From Tupaia tana (Eukaryota > Chordata > Mammalia > Scandentia > Tupaiidae): a stretch of DNA of 64,000 nucleotides. The DNA lies in assembly GCA_026018925.1 (NCBI GenBank), contig JAKSZU010000016.1, positions 27,618,877 to 27,682,876 of the forward strand, read 5' to 3'. Below are positions 32,469 to 45,003 of the stretch, piece by piece. The notes beneath the pieces were generated by a model that did not search any database, had not been told where the DNA came from, and saw only the letters and a list, made by a program, of their open reading frames with translations. The position numbers and the translations under genes were made by a program. Within the stretch, counting starts at the first letter, position 1; every line of letters begins with the position of its first letter.

Positions 32469-32622
32469 AACTGTGTTCAGTATGATAACTGCCAGTTACA
32501 TGTGGTTATTTGAATTGAATTAAAATAAACTAAAATTAAAAATCCATTTCTTCAGCAGTAATAGTCACATTTCAACTATACAATAACCACATCTAACTAG
32601 TAGCTGTTATGTTGGATAGCAC
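32469..32622. repeat. hAT-Charlie-type MITE fragment
   Basis: TTACATGTGGTTATTTGAAT on the left and AGTAGCTGTTATGTTGGATA with GCACTG on the right form the decayed inverted ends of a common mammalian hAT MITE (ends like CAGTGCTGTCCAA). The middle is AT-rich. The exact family name is uncertain. Confidence 0.7.
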
Positions 32623-32624
32623 TG

Positions 32625-32765
32625 AGTGGGAGTGAGTGCCCCAAATCCCCAAAAGAGTGAGAAATGGAGGAGCAACAATTGTGACATGACTATCTCTCAT
32701 AGGAGGTACTTTATCTCTCTCTCTCTCTCTCTCTCTCGTGAGTGTACCTGCCCTCTGGCACATTT
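32625..32765 (+). repeat. 5'-truncated type A SINE
   Basis: It begins in the body (GTGCCCCAAATCCCCAAAAG). The tail is ACCTGCCCTCTGGCACA. The whole tRNA head is missing. Confidence 0.8.
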
Positions 32766-32788
32766 TTTTTTTTTAATGTTAACACTCT

Positions 32789-33032
32789 GGGGCCAGCAAG
32801 TGGCATTGTGGCTAAGACGCTGGACTCTCACATGACCAACTGTAGTCCTGGACCTGGCAGCTTGAAAATCACACCGGGCGTGTGTTCATGCTGCCCAAAA
32901 TCCCAAGAGGAAAATAGGGGAGAATGGATTCTGAATCCCCAGAGAATGAGTCTCACTTTCCCTCTCTCTGTCTCTCTCTGGCAAGCACATGCACCCTCTG
33001 ACAAAAACCTAAAAAAAAAAAAAAAAAAAAAA
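32789..33032 (+). repeat. Type A SINE
   Basis: GGGGCCAGCAAGTGGCATTG head; 11 nt lost before the B box (ACTGTAGTCCTGG). Long A-tail of about 24. Confidence 0.92.
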
Positions 33033-33179
33033 AAGTTCACAATCCAGCTCTGTTGTCTACAGAGTCAACAACATTACATTGCAGGTGGCCTATGAATAAC
33101 CATGTTCCTTGAGGTAGTTCTAATAACAAAAGAAAAAAAGGCATCAGGTTTAAAGTCTAAATAGGAAGAGAATAACTAA

Positions 33180-33415
33180 GCAGCTTGGTTAAGAGCTCAG
33201 AACCTGGAACTGTACCTGGTTTGAAGCCCAGTTCTGCCACTCAGAGGCTGTCTTACCAATAACCCTCTGAAATTCTCTGTCTGAAAAAAAAAAAAAAAAA
33301 AAAAAAGATGGTACTATCACCTGCCATCCTAAATGTGTTGTGAGGATTAACATGAAAGCTCAAAGATACTCAGTTTGGCGAATAATAAACAGTACATATT
33401 AGATACTATTATTTC
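33180..33415 (+). repeat. MIR SINE with internal A-run
   Basis: GGTTTGAAGCCCAGTTCTGC and GTTGTGAGGATTAACATGAA are MIR. The usual 'ctgtaaaatgggg' site has become a pure A run of about 26, which looks like expansion of a native A-rich spot. Confidence 0.8.
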
Positions 33416-33537
33416 TGCCACTTGACAAAATACCACTTATCCACGAGAAGCTAAAAATATAAAACAAGAGTTTGGAGAAAAATGCCTGTGATATATTAAA
33501 TAGGAAAAAGTCCAATTACAAAAATGATATTTTTCTG

Positions 33538-33789
33538 TACCAGCAGTTAGTGTAATGGCTATGTCGCTGGACTTCCATGTAGTCGACTGCGGTTCGAGTC
33601 CCAGACCCGGTGGCTTAAACTCATGCCTGGCATGTGTGAGTGCATGCCCAAGATCCCATGAGGAGAATGGAGGAAAAGGGATTGAGGCATGACCATCCCC
33701 CGCTGGGGGGTGATTTCTCGCTTTCTGTGTCTCTGTTTCTCTATGTCTTTCTGGCAAATGAATGTGTCCTATAGCAAAAACCTCTGAAA
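33538..33789 (+). repeat. Young type A SINE
   Basis: CAGCAGTTAGTGTAATGGCT head, intact GGTTCGAGTCCC B box, TTAAACTCATGCC subtype, tail GTGTCCTATAGCAAAAACC. Confidence 0.95.
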
Positions 33790-33968
33790 AAAGAAAAAGA
33801 TATTGTCACTAAAATTGCAGTAAATTTATTTATTATCTACCTATCTCTTATAAACTATATATAATAGCAGAAAGTCCTGCAGGTATCAGATGAGTACAAT
33901 AAAGCTGTGTTAGATAAGATTACAATTTTTTTCTTTTGTAACTTCTTATAAGCTTGTAATATTTTCTC

Positions 33969-34267
33969 TTTCTCTCTTTTTTTATGGGGGGAGGGGGATT
34001 TCTTTGCCAGAAGATGCATGTGCCTGCCAGGCATTCGCCAGAGAGAGACAGAAAAACAGAGACAGAGAGAGAGAGAGAATGTGCCCCAACACACACTGTG
34101 GGACATGGTTACACTGCAATCCCTTCTCCTCTATTTCTCCACCCTGTTGAGATTTTGTGCACACATGCACACATGGCCAGCACATTTTCCAAGCTAGGGC
34201 TAGGATTTGAACACATGGTCAGTCATGTGGAGTCCAGTTCTCTTAACTCCTACACAGGGCCAGTCCA
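33969..34267 (-). repeat. Type A SINE
   Basis: TSD CTTGTAATATTTTCTC / CTTGCAATATTTTCAT. Antisense body with an additional (GA)n tract and a CAACACACACTGTGGG region. Older, few CpGs. Confidence 0.92.
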
Positions 34268-34365
34268 ACTTGCAATATTTTCATAGATAAAAACAAGTTT
34301 ACAAAGCAGAAAACTTTTATCACAGAAGACTTCTATTCTCTATCAGATCACAAGTTCCAATTTTT

Positions 34366-34629
34366 TTTTTGAGAGTTTTTTTTTTTTTTTTTTGTTATAG
34401 GGCGCGTGCGTTCGCCAGACAGAGAGAGAGAGACAGACAGAAAGCGAGAAATCACCCCCCAGGGGGGATGGTCACGCCGCAATCCCTTCTCCTCCATTCT
34501 CCTCTCAGGATCTTGGGCACGCATGCACACGCGCCCGGCGTGAGTTTTAAGCCACCGGGTCCGGGACGCGAACCGCAGTCGACTATGTGGGAGTCCAGCG
34601 ACATAGCCATTACGCTAACTGCTGGTTCC
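34366..34629 (-). repeat. Young type A SINE
   Basis: TSD CACAAGTTCCAATTTTT on both sides. The antisense B box CCGGGACGCGAACCG shows the undecayed GGTTCGCGTCC form. First bases GGGAACCAGCAG. Confidence 0.97.
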
Positions 34630-34646
34630 CACAAGTTCCAATTTTT

Positions 34647-35158
34647 GATTCAGAAATCCAGAGAGACTAGAATGGTCTGTCTGGGCTGCCAGATTCTTTT
34701 CATTTTTGTTGTCCTTGACTGTATCTCTGACATCTGCCATCAGCTGGCCCAGGAAGGACAATTCTTGGTATTAACTTCTTATGCTCATTATGAGCCACCT
34801 CTGAATCCTATCTAAAAGTCCCCATCTTCCTAAACTTTCCAAGTGTAGTAATGGACACCATGAATGTGCCTTTATTGCTTTTATCCTTACAGGTTCTGGT
34901 CCTACTTTCCCAAGCAGGTAGACAAAAGAGCCATAGAAGATGGACCATGCTCCAGGATGCCTTCTTCAACCTTCACAGACAAGACAAGCTGTCTTTCTCC
35001 AGGCCAAATGTTGCCTAAAATCCTCTTTCCTATTATTCAAAAGCCCTCTTTCTGGTCTAATCTAGACAATTGAATAGGATTGTGCTGTTTAACTGTGTCA
35101 TGCCCTTTGAGTGTCGGTTATGTCTATGCCATTCCAAATTTGTGATGGTGCAGATAAT
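34647..35158. other. No recognisable element
   Basis: No coding or repeat signal I can name. Confidence 0.45.
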
Positions 35159-35160
35159 TA

Positions 35161-35238
35161 TTGTGTCAGCAGAGAACTCATAATGTATTTTTTTGCTTTT
35201 CTATGCAAAAACGTGTCATGACTTTTCTGACGACCCAA
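35161..35238. mobile_element. Unassigned mariner-type MITE, copy 1
   Basis: 78 nt, flanked by TA on both sides. The right end reads GTGTCATGACTTTTCTGACG then ACCCAA. The left end (TTGTGTCAGCAGAGAACTCA) is a decayed inverted copy. It is the same element as the better copy at 48992. No transposase. Confidence 0.8.
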
Positions 35239-35240
35239 TA

Positions 35241-35597
35241 CTTCAAGTCATAAAGTGGTTAGACCAAAACTGAGTACCCAATTCAAGTTCAGCTAATGTT
35301 TACGTAAGAGAATATTCTATTACTTTTTCAATATATGTAGATAATAGTAGACTAAAGCTTCCTTAGTGTAAGCTTTAATTATAACAAGCAAAAACAATTA
35401 TAATAAGCTATCTTTGTTGCTGTGGCATTATGATGTCTACAAACATTTCACTTAGCATATATCGACCATCTACTATGTGCCAGGCATCGTGTCGAACAAA
35501 TTCTCATGTGTAGAAAAGAACTTAAAGTTCATGTAGTCCAACCATCCAATAGGCTTTTGGATATGATTTACAATATCTCTACCAAGAATAACTCTTT
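35241..35597 (-). repeat. MIR/L2 fragment and unassigned flank
   Basis: ACCATCTACTATGTGCCAGG at about 35464-35483 is the reversed MIR/L2 3' motif, and the segment to about 35560 is probably the same element. The rest is unassigned. Confidence 0.55.
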
Positions 35598-35808
35598 GAG
35601 TTTATTTACTAGTTTCTTCTGAGAAAGAGATAGGTCCACCCCACTGGGTCTTCACATCATGATCCACCTGTAGCTTCAACCAGCCCAGATCACAGGCATG
35701 TGTTCATTCAGTATGCCATGGAGACCTCAGGACACAAACCTGGGATCTTCCCACATGGCCTCAGTATTGTGGATCATTGTGTTATTGCTGCACCACTGCA
35801 GTAGGCCC
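35598..35808 (-). repeat. tRNA-derived SINE, type C
   Basis: TSD AGAATAACTCTT on both sides. Antisense: TTCTTCTGAGAAAGAGATAG tail, CAGCCCAGATCACAGGCATG body, ACACAAACCTGGGATC B box, CACTGCAGTAGGCCC end. The TSD proves the element boundaries for this family. Confidence 0.9.
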
Positions 35809-35820
35809 AGAATAACTCTT

Positions 35821-36871
35821 ATGACAAGGAATTTGCAGATTACCAAGACAGAACATCCCACTTTTAGTCAGCTCTGACTGTTGGCATGTTCTCTCGTGAG
35901 TTGATTCCAAATTAGTTATGAATCATTAGTTATGCTGAGACTACTACAACCAGCCATCATTTTATGCTAAGAAAATAAATTAGTCCGGTCTCTTGTACTA
36001 ATACCAAAGCATCCTAACTGGCTTCTACTATGTGACTCAGTGGACGTTGCAGGTATTCTTTTAGACCAGGAAGTTGACAATTTACCAAGCAAGTATGCAG
36101 TTTTCTGGGCCCCAGTCAGAAATATGTAGTTTCCAGGTTAGTTACAGTGGTATCAAGGTGCTAAGTTTCAGTTATCTTGCTGATATTTAGCCCCTGCAAC
36201 TAGGAGCCCAACAGGAGCAAATTAATCTTTTAGACTCTTAGATGATGAATCACAAATTCCACAAAGGTCTAACTTTCAGCCCCAAGTACTAAAGATTAAT
36301 GGCTTTTCACCTTGAGTGCAAGTGTTTGATCTTCTGGAGGCAGACGCACTCTCAGAGGGAGTTCTGACAAAAAGTGATTATTCCACCCTGGCTATGAGGA
36401 AATGCTTTGCTTAAGAAACAGAAATAAAGAGGGTGGAAAAGCTTCATGACCGAAAGAATAGATAGAAAGAAAATACATTTAAAGTTTTCAAACTTAAAAT
36501 AATTATGCTAAAAGAAAATGAAGCAACCAATGTGTTCAAAACTTTTATGAGAAATGAGTTGGAATTTAGAGTTCTCTACGCACTCAAATTTCCAATCAAA
36601 TGTGAAGGGGCAAAAAGACACTGTTAGATATACACACAAGAAATCAGAAGTTTTACTACCCATGTACCCACCATGAAAAAGATACTTGAGAAACTATTTT
36701 GGCAAAACAAAAGAAGAATTTAAGAAAGGGACTAAAATAGGAGAAAAGAAAAAGGGAATGCCAAAATGACCCAGAAGACAAGGCCAACAGGCTGGAATGT
36801 GGAAAGCCTTTATCAAGTAGCAAAAGTCTAGAGCTGGAAGGCTGAATTTTTGTTTCAATGCATCTAGTCAC
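35821..36871. other. No recognisable element
   Basis: About 1 kb without a repeat or coding signal I can name. Confidence 0.45.
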
Positions 36872-37052
36872 ATTTTTTTGTTTTTGTTTTTAATTTTGCT
36901 ATAAGGTGCATGGACTCACTAGAAAGAGAAAGACAAAGAGAAAGAGGAAGAAAGTAAGAAATCAGCCCCCAGGGAAGATAACCACCCTGCAATCTCTTCT
37001 TCTCCATTCTCCTCTTGTGATTTTGGGCGGGCATGAATATACATACCCAGCG

Positions 37053-37084
<32 letters not shown>

Positions 37085-37145
37085 TCACTGAGTATAGGAC
37101 TCAAATTGCACAGTTGGGCAATATTACCATGCCACTGGCTGGCCC
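36872..37145 (-). repeat. Type A SINE with internal poly-T
   Basis: Antisense copy whose body is interrupted after ATACATACCCAGCG by a T run of about 31, where AGTTTTAAG is expected. The terminal CACTGGCTGGCCC is intact. The T run could be an expanded TTTT or the A-tail of an inserted fragment. Confidence 0.88.
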
Positions 37146-37155
37146 AAGTTTTGTC

Positions 37156-37391
37156 TTTTTTTTTTTTTTAAGTTCTATTTATTTCTTTTGCGAAAGAAAG
37201 AGAGAGACAAGCACACCCAATAGGGTCTTGTGCCATGATCCCTCCACTCCCTAGCCTTGCTAGACAGCCAGATCATGGGCACATGTGCCTGCCATGTACA
37301 GGTTGACCAAAAAACCTGAATCTGCAATCTTCCTCATGGATATAGCTTTGCTTGAGCAGTGTGTTACCACTGTGCCGCAAAGCTAGCCCCC
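37156..37391 (-). repeat. tRNA-derived SINE, type C
   Basis: Antisense: TTTATTTCTTTTGCGAAAGA tail, CCAGATCATGGGCACATGTG and CACTGTGCCGCAAAGCTAGC end. It directly abuts the preceding SINE. Confidence 0.82.
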
Positions 37392-37697
37392 ATTCAACTT
37401 TGAGAAGGCCATCCTTTAATAATTCAAAGTTCCCTGAAAATAAGTGTCTGATGAGTCTGTTTTGATCCAGCTCTTCTTCCAAGTTACTGATTCACTTAAG
37501 CTTCAACAATGTCATTCCACTGGAGTCAGCACTGCAAGTTCTAGCCCCTGATTTGATAGTTTTCGAAATGGTCATCTCTGATCATCTTATGGGGGATTTC
37601 CTACTGCAAGAAAGAGAAAACTGCTGAATTCAAAGTTCTCAGGCCTGTTGGGACTGATTTTGTAGTCAAAAGTCAGGTCATAAGAATATACTTTCTT

Positions 37698-37960
37698 TTT
37701 TTTTTTTTTGAGATGTTTTTGCTATAGGGCGCGTGCGCTCGCCAGAAAGACAGAGAGAGACAGAGAGACAGAAAGCGAGAAATCACCCCCCAGAGAGGAT
37801 GACCATGCTGCAATCCCTTCTCCTCCATTCTCCTCTCAAGATCTTGGGCATGCACGCACACACGCCTGGCGTGAGTTTTAAGCCACCGGGCACGGGACAC
37901 GAACCGTGGTCAACTACATGGGAGTCCAGCGACATAGCCGTTACGCTAACTGCTGGTCCC
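37698..37960 (-). repeat. Young type A SINE
   Basis: TSD AGAATATACTTTCTT at 37683 and 37961. Antisense head CGGGACACGAACCG (GCG subtype); ends CTGCTGGTCCC, so it lacks the GGGAACC variant. Confidence 0.97.
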
Positions 37961-38154
37961 AGAATATACTTTCTTGAACAACAGGGATGAAATATTTAAA
38001 AGTGGACATATCTTGGATATTTAAGAACTTGGATATATGACAACCCATATTGCCCTGAGGTGTCTGAGGGGAGAGAGACAACAAAGTAGGCGTGAAGAGC
38101 AGCAGTGTCACCCAGTGGCTTCATGATAACACCCTTTCATAGGAGTCTACTCTT

Positions 38155-38427
38155 TTTTTTTTTTTTTTTTTTTTTTGAGAGATTTTCGCTATAGGGCGCG
38201 TGTGCTCACCAGACAGACCGAGAGAGACATAGAGACAGAAAGCGAGAAATCACCTCCAAGAGGGGATGGTCATGCCGCAATTCCTTCTCCTCCATTCTCC
38301 TCTCAGGATCTTGGGCATGCACGCACACGCGCCCAGCGTGAGTTTTAAGCCACTGGGTCCAGGACGTGAACCACGGTCGACTATGTGGGAGTCCAGCGAC
38401 ATAGCCATTACGCTAACTGCTGGTTCC
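38155..38427 (-). repeat. Young type A SINE
   Basis: TSD CATAGGAGTCTACTCTT on both sides. T-run of about 22 at the A-tail side. B box GGTTCACGTCC, a decayed GCG form. Begins GGGAACCAGCAG. Confidence 0.97.
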
Positions 38428-38444
38428 CATAGGAGTCTACTCTT

Positions 38445-40126
38445 GTTATGCTTCTCTTTGAGGAGTCCTCCCAGAGACTCTCCCTTACCTGGGCAGGGTA
38501 GACACATGGTGCTCTAACAGGCTCATAATGAGGTGCACCTTCAAGTCTGTGGTCTTTACAGATTTGTTGGATGATTATGCAGATGGGAGCCTGGGTTGGG
38601 GAGAGAGACACAGAAGGAGAAAGTGTCTGATAACAGTCTCTTTTGTCCCTGACCCTTGAGCTCAGGACCCACACTGTGTGTCCCACTAAGCAAACAAGTT
38701 GTTCAACTGGAGGTATTGGGCAGCTTACAGCTGTTGCTCTAATCTTTAGAAGTAAGGTGGTGCAGTCCTGGGGTATTTTACCTCCATCTTAAGCTACTTA
38801 TCCAAATATTTCTGTCTACCCCTAAGAATAGTCTACCTAAGAAGAGGTCTGAAAAATATGATTTTCTATCTCTTTGCTTTTCCATAGTCTGTTAGGTTTT
38901 CTTACAGATTGGCTCCCCTAACCATTATAGAGCTAGCTGGTCTACCCTTCACTGCATTCTGATCATGAGCCTTCAGGAAGAACTGCAACTGCAGGAACTT
39001 ATATTCAGAAGATGAACCTGGGTACCTACCTCTTCCTCCTAGGGCTCCTGAAAACCAATTCAGAATGGCCTAATGACAGCCCAGAGAGGAAGATGAAGCA
39101 CTGATAAGCCTCCCTTCCATTCGCAGATTGTGTTATATTTGGTGAACTCTACCACAAGAAGAACTGTGTAGGCTCACTTCGCCACAGATATTGTTTCATA
39201 TTCACTAAACACTTGCCCCAAATCCAGAGGATCAGTAGGTGCTTTGCAAATATTTACCTGGCTACATGGCAACAGGATAGTGCTAGTTGCAGTTCTATTT
39301 AACTTCAGGGACACATGCCCAGCTCCATTTTCTCTAGATGCATAAACAAGGCTATGCCCTTTCCAGTGGCCATCATTCCAAATGTTAAAAACCATGTAAA
39401 TGTTGAGCCTTTTAATTTCTACATCATCTAATAATCCAGGATTTGAACATCCAATAGAGAAAATGCTGGATTTGCTTTCATGTGTGAAGTACATGGCTGT
39501 CCCTCAGCCTTGGCATTCAGATTCATCTTTCCATTCTCAGAAACAAGCTTCATAAACACCACAGAATTCTCTTATTCTGCTGCTGATCTTTCCAGATAAA
39601 TTCAGGAAACCAAGTGTTTGGTGCTTAAACAAATCATCAGCAACATCAAACATAGCAGAAAGAGGACCCAGAACATAACATTCCCCCATTTTTCATCAGG
39701 AGTTGAGAAGAACCCTTAAAACATATTTTCAGAGATCAACTTAATGAAGCCACTTTCTCAAAAGAGGTAACCAGCTGCTGGCATGGTGGTGTTTTGGAAG
39801 CATGTTACTGGAGAAGCTTGGCTAAAAGTTCATAGAACGCACATAAAGAGCACAGGAGAAACCCTTAGTCACTCAGTGGCAATCCAGACTTTTGTCTCCA
39901 TATAAATAGCATTATCAGCAGTGCCATATGCCCCTGCTCATAAGTCTATAGGCCTGAAGTAAGGTAGGTAAACATTAGTCACAGAAGCCTTTCTAGTAAC
40001 AACCACTCACATAGTGCCATCTTGTGGTGAATTAATTCCTTTAGCAACTTGGAAGCCACTGGACAATTTTTTTTACCTTATAAATTTTGTAAAGTACAGT
40101 ATTCAGAGACATTACTTTTTCCTTTT
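38445..40126. other. Long stretch with no repeat recognised
   Basis: At 1.7 kb this is the second longest repeat-free stretch. A minus-strand open stretch of 106 codons at 39174-39494 has no recognisable motif. I cannot support a gene. Confidence 0.5.
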
Positions 40127-40342
40127 TAAACATTTATTTATTTATTTCATGAGTGAGTGAGTGAGAAAGAGTATGAGAGAGACAGCACCTCCAAGGTCTT
40201 GACACCATGTTTCATTCCCAGATTATGGTCGTACATGTGCCCAGAGTACGCAGGATGGTCTGTTGACACAAACAAGGAACCTTCCCACGTGGGAGTGCTG
40301 TGAAGGGTGTTATGTTTTACCACTATGCTACTATCTTGCCCT
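40127..40342 (-). repeat. tRNA-derived SINE, type C
   Basis: Antisense: ATTTATTTATTTCATGAGTG tail, GATTATGGTCGTACATGTGC, CACGTGGGAGTGCTGTG head side and ATCTTGCCCTG end. Confidence 0.8.
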
Positions 40343-40884
40343 GAGACTATTTTCAACTAGTTTAAGAAAACTCTTGAGCTTCTGCTTCTTAATTGAAGAA
40401 AAAAAACAACAGAGGCCATAACACATTTTCCACTGGATCTTGAGAGTTAATCAATTTGAATATTCATTGCAAATATTCATTTCCTTGTTCCAAAGTTAGC
40501 AATCATAAATTAAGGAGGAAGTTTGAGAAAGAAATTTGATAATTTTTCAGGAAAAAAAATTAATGACAATTTCCTTTACTTATTTGAGAAAAAACATTCA
40601 CCCAGAGTTTCAGGCCTTAGACTATGTTATATGATTTCATGTCTGAATGGCTTTAGACTATGTTGTATGATTTCATGTCTGAATGGCTTAAAGACTTAGA
40701 GAATTTTTCTAGATATGGTTATAAATACATTAGCTTCAGACAACTTAAGGTCTAACTACATGGACTCTGGGCTTTTCTATTTAATTTTTATTTTTTGTGA
40801 GAAAGAATTAGCCAGTGTTGTCTCCACGAATTTTACATGCAAAGGATGCAGATATTTCATTTACTTATGAAAAATACTGCATAT
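40343..40884. other. Unassigned stretch containing a short tandem duplication
   Basis: No named repeat. It contains the 36-nt duplication listed separately at 40617-40688. Confidence 0.45.
40617..40688. repeat. 36-nt tandem duplication
   Basis: Two adjacent copies beginning TTAGACTATGTT and ending GTCTGAATGGCT differ at one base (ATATGA versus GTATGA). A recent slippage-type event. Confidence 0.95.
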
Positions 40885-41035
40885 GGGGTCGGCAGGTGGC
40901 TGGTGGTTAGGCGCACTGAACTCCCACATGGCTGACCATGGTTTGAGTCCTGGACCTGGTGACTTGCTTTCTCACTTTCCTTCTTTCCCTCTCTCACTCT
41001 ATCCCTCTCTATTCAAGTTAAAATTAATTAATTTA
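40885..41035 (+). repeat. tRNA-derived SINE, type B1
   Basis: GGTCGGCAGGTGGCTGGTGG head, GGTTTGAGTCCTGG B box, pyrimidine tract and a decayed TTCAAGTTAAAATTAATT tail that runs into a TG/TA microsatellite. Confidence 0.92.
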
Positions 41036-41037
41036 TT

Positions 41038-41689
<652 letters not shown>

Positions 41690-41755
41690 TAGATAAACAT
41701 TTATCAAATACCCACTAGGATGTGCCAGGCACAATTACATACATTCTCATTTGAG
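41690..41755 (-). repeat. MIR 3' end fragment
   Basis: ATACCCACTAGGATGTGCCA and ACATACATTCTCATTTGAGG fit antisense MIR. Confidence 0.6.
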
Positions 41756-42302
41756 GCTAAATTTTTCTTCAAAATGGCCAATTGGTTGACTGAATCCATC
41801 CCTTGGTCTGTAAGGATTATTGTGGTGGGAAGTCATCCTCCTCAAAGAAATAGGCAGTGATGGCAAGAGATAACACAATGAACTCTCGGAGAAATACTGG
41901 GGAGATGTATGAAAGTTATTCGGGGTGTCAAAGGGTATCTGACACATGCTCCCTGGAAGCCACTGCTGAGAAGAGCTCAAAGAGTATAACACAGAAAGCC
42001 ACAGGCAATGCCATTAGTTAGGAGAGGGATGAAAGCAGGATATGTTTGGGGAAATATGAAATCAAAAGCAACATATCTGGAGGTTAGCCATCAGTGTTTG
42101 AGGAAGGGAGGACTTCAAAGATGATCACAGGCAGCCAAAGAACAGAAATTCTCTTGGTGAGAATCTTAAAATGGAACAAAGGAAAAAAAAGTATTGCAGG
42201 AGACCAACTGAATGGATGAGTCTGGGAATTATACCTTTCCTCCCCTCATTTTGCAACTTATTAACATTTCGTGGAAAGGAGAGACTAAGAGTCTAAAACT
42301 AA
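41756..42302. other. No recognisable element
   Basis: No coding or repeat signal I can name. Confidence 0.45.
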
Positions 42303-42530
42303 GGGACTAGACCACGACACAACGGGAAAACACAATGCTCTGTGAGGCCATTCCATAGGCGACGGTTCCCAGTCATATCTGAGACCTCCCTAATCACGCC
42401 TGGCACCTGCTTGCCCATGATCCAGTGCTGGCTGAAGGCTGTGGGTGGATCATAATGTTGGGGCTCTGTTAGGGGTGCTATCTCTCTCTGTCTCTATCAG
42501 TCATGGAAGAAATAAATAAACTTTGTAAAA
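42303..42530 (+). repeat. Diverged type C SINE
   Basis: Head is decayed. CCATGATCCAGTGCTGGCTG, GGGGTGCTATCTCTCTCTG and GAAGAAATAAATAAACTTTG keep family order. Confidence 0.75.
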
Positions 42531-43276
42531 AGGGGGGGCCTAAAACTGGAAACTTTCATTTGTATTGGTCTTATCAGCTAACATGAAACATTAGAAGGAA
42601 AGGAAAACTACCATAAGGGACCAAGGGTTGTGGGGGTATGGTAGTGACAGTATGTGGGTTTGGGTTATCCATTTTCTACTTGTTCTGTTCTTAAAATACT
42701 CTGGGGACATGATTATGATCCACCAACCTGGAAGGAAGAAAGAAGAGAGGCCCAGGAAGATACAGATACAGGCACAGATGGGAGGAGAAATGCCTAGGGC
42801 ATAATTAGGCGGTGGGAGGCAAGTTGGAGAAGGGAAAATAGACTTGGGAGAAGCAATGGAAATAGTTGCATGGCCCTAAAGAGGAGTTGACAGTAGCATT
42901 TACAAAGTCACCCTGGGGGAGAAAGGAGACAGCCATGCCATGAAAGGGAGGATGTGAGGAGTTGAGAGGGAGGGAGGATAGGCACAGAGCTTATGGTGTG
43001 AGAGCATCTCAAACCCTGAGGAAAGACTGATACTCTGAGGAGACTACTTCTGACTATCCCTGTCCGCCTGCCAAATGCCCGTCCTTTAATTACAAGCCAG
43101 GTCAATGATGAGATCACAAATTTAGGTTCAGGTGGAGAACTGGAACTGGAATGGGTGGCACCTTGTAAGAAATAAAATACAAGGACTCTGCTCCCTCCTC
43201 CTCTACCTTCATCCCCCCAAAACACACTCCTGGGCCACCTTAAATAACAAACACTGATGGAAGATAAAGGGAAACA
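42531..43276. other. No recognisable element
   Basis: Purine-rich; a minus-strand open stretch of 105 codons at 42908-43225 has no recognisable motif. Confidence 0.45.
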
Positions 43277-43405
43277 GGGGGCCAGCTGGTGGTGTGGTAG
43301 TTAATGGCACTGGACTCCCACATAGCTGACCACAGTTCAATTCCCTGACCTGGTGGCTTGCTTTCTCACTTTCTCTCCTCACCCCCAACTCTGGTCAAAT
43401 CAAAA

Positions 43406-43440
<35 letters not shown>

Positions 43441-43471
43441 AATTAAATAATTCTTTCAAAAAAAAAAAAAA
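43277..43471 (+). repeat. tRNA-derived SINE, type B1
   Basis: TSD AAGGGAAACAG / AAGGAAAACAG. GGTCAAATCAAAATAAAT with a long (AAAT)n and AAATAATTCTTTC. Complete. Confidence 0.95.
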
Positions 43472-43501
43472 AGGAAAACAGAGTATGTAAAGGCTTTGGT
43501 T

Positions 43502-43739
43502 TTTGTTTTATTTTAATTTTACTAGAGGAATATGCAATCACCAGAGTTGGAGAAAGGTGAGAAATCATCCCCCCAGTGGGGATGGTCACAGTAGCAATCC
43601 CTTTTCCTCCATTCTCCTCTTGGGATTTTAGGCATGCATGCATAAGTGCCCAGCCTATGTTTCAAGCCAAGTTCATGACTCAGAAGGTAGTCAGTCACAT
43701 GGGATCCAGCCACCTTAACATATTCCATAGGCTGGCCCA
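43502..43739 (-). repeat. Diverged type A SINE
   Basis: Antisense: TGAGAAATCATCCCCCCAGT, TTTTCCTCCATTCTCCTCTT, GTCACATGGGATCCAGCC, ATAGGCTGGCCC. Confidence 0.85.
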
Positions 43740-44003
43740 CAGATGTTTTTAGGAGCGGAATTTTCCATGAAGCAACAACTGCTCTTTGTCTGCTGCCCAT
43801 GGCCTACTGTATAACACATGTTTCCTGCTAGTCTGAGTACAAGGAAGCCCCTGGGATGGTGGGAAAGAGGGGTGGAGGAGCCGGACTTTTTCTGGTCTGT
43901 TGAGGCCAAGGCCACTGGGCTTCTTCCTTCCCTCCACCTGGCCCTCCAACTCCACCCTACAGAAACACACATTCTCAAGTTGCACATAAGGATACAAAGA
44001 GAG

Positions 44004-44130
44004 GGACCAGCGGGTGGCGTGGTGGTTAAGATGCTAGATGCTCCCCCATGGCTGATTACAGTTCAAATCCTGGACCTGGTGGCTTGCTTTCTCACCTTCT
44101 CTCTCTCTCTCTGTCTGTGTCTCACTGATC

Positions 44131-44165
<35 letters not shown>

Positions 44166-44203
44166 TGAATGAATAAATAAAGTTAAATAAATAATTTTTA
44201 AAA
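44004..44203 (+). repeat. tRNA-derived SINE, type B1
   Basis: Perfect 16-nt TSD AAGGATACAAAGAGAG at 43988 and 44204. GATCAAATTAAAA tail with an A-run of about 27 and AATAAAGTTAAATAAATAAT. This copy fixes both B1 ends. Confidence 0.97.
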
Positions 44204-44304
44204 AAGGATACAAAGAGAGAGAACATAGGTAATACAATTGTCTGTCTATTGATGTTTTTCACATAAGTGTCCATAGATACAAAAAAAATTAAATTCAGGA
44301 AAGT

Positions 44305-44533
44305 TGGGACTCCCACATGGCTGACTGCAATTTGAGTCTCAGACCCGGCAACTTGAAACTCATGCCAGGCACGTGTGTGTGCGTGCCCAAAATCCCAAGA
44401 GGAGAATGGAGGAGAAGGGATTGCAGCATGGTCATATCCCCTGGGGGGAGGGGGGCTATTTCTCACTTCTATCTCTCTGTCTCTTCAGTGAGTACATATG
44501 TCCTATAGCAAAAATCTCTGAAAAAAAAAAAAG
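44305..44533 (+). repeat. 5'-truncated type A SINE
   Basis: It starts at GGACTCCCACATGGCTGACT, so the A box is missing. CCCCTGGGGGGAGGGGGG body expansion; tail ATGTCCTATAGCAAAAATC. Flanks ATTCAGGAAA and ATTCCAGAAA suggest a TSD. Confidence 0.9.
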
Positions 44534-44535
44534 AT

Positions 44536-44990
44536 TCCAGAAATATTAAGAATGGAGATGAAAAAGGAAAGAATCGGTGACTTTGAAGATAAACACGGAA
44601 TATCTGCATGCAATGGCAAACACGGAAAGATTCAAAGATGCAGAAGAGGTGAGGGCAACTGTAGATACCAGAGACTGTGCTATTGGGGAACTCAGAAAAA
44701 AATAAACATTTAACAGACATAAGAAAGGCAAATCATACAAACGTATTTCAAAAAAGAAATAAACTAGTAGAATGAAAATTGAAGGTGCACACATAATGTA
44801 ATGTTCTCTGTTGAAGATGATGAATGTGGTAATATCTTTGATTTAATTACCACACACTGACTGCATGCTTTGAAAAACCATACTGTACTCCACAGAGATG
44901 TACAGCAATTAAACATAAATAAGAAATCATAAACTTTTAAAAATAAATAACGTAAATATCCAACCTGAAGAATAAAAAGTCCTTTTTAAA
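44536..44990 (+). repeat. L1 3' end
   Basis: GGTAATATCTTTGATTTAAT, TTGAAAAACCATACTGTACT and CAGAGATGTACAGCAATTAA match the 3' end of L1 elements just before the A-tail (AAAATAAATAA). A related but different fragment is at 52560. Confidence 0.6.
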
Positions 44991-45003
44991 AATTAATAGA
45001 ATT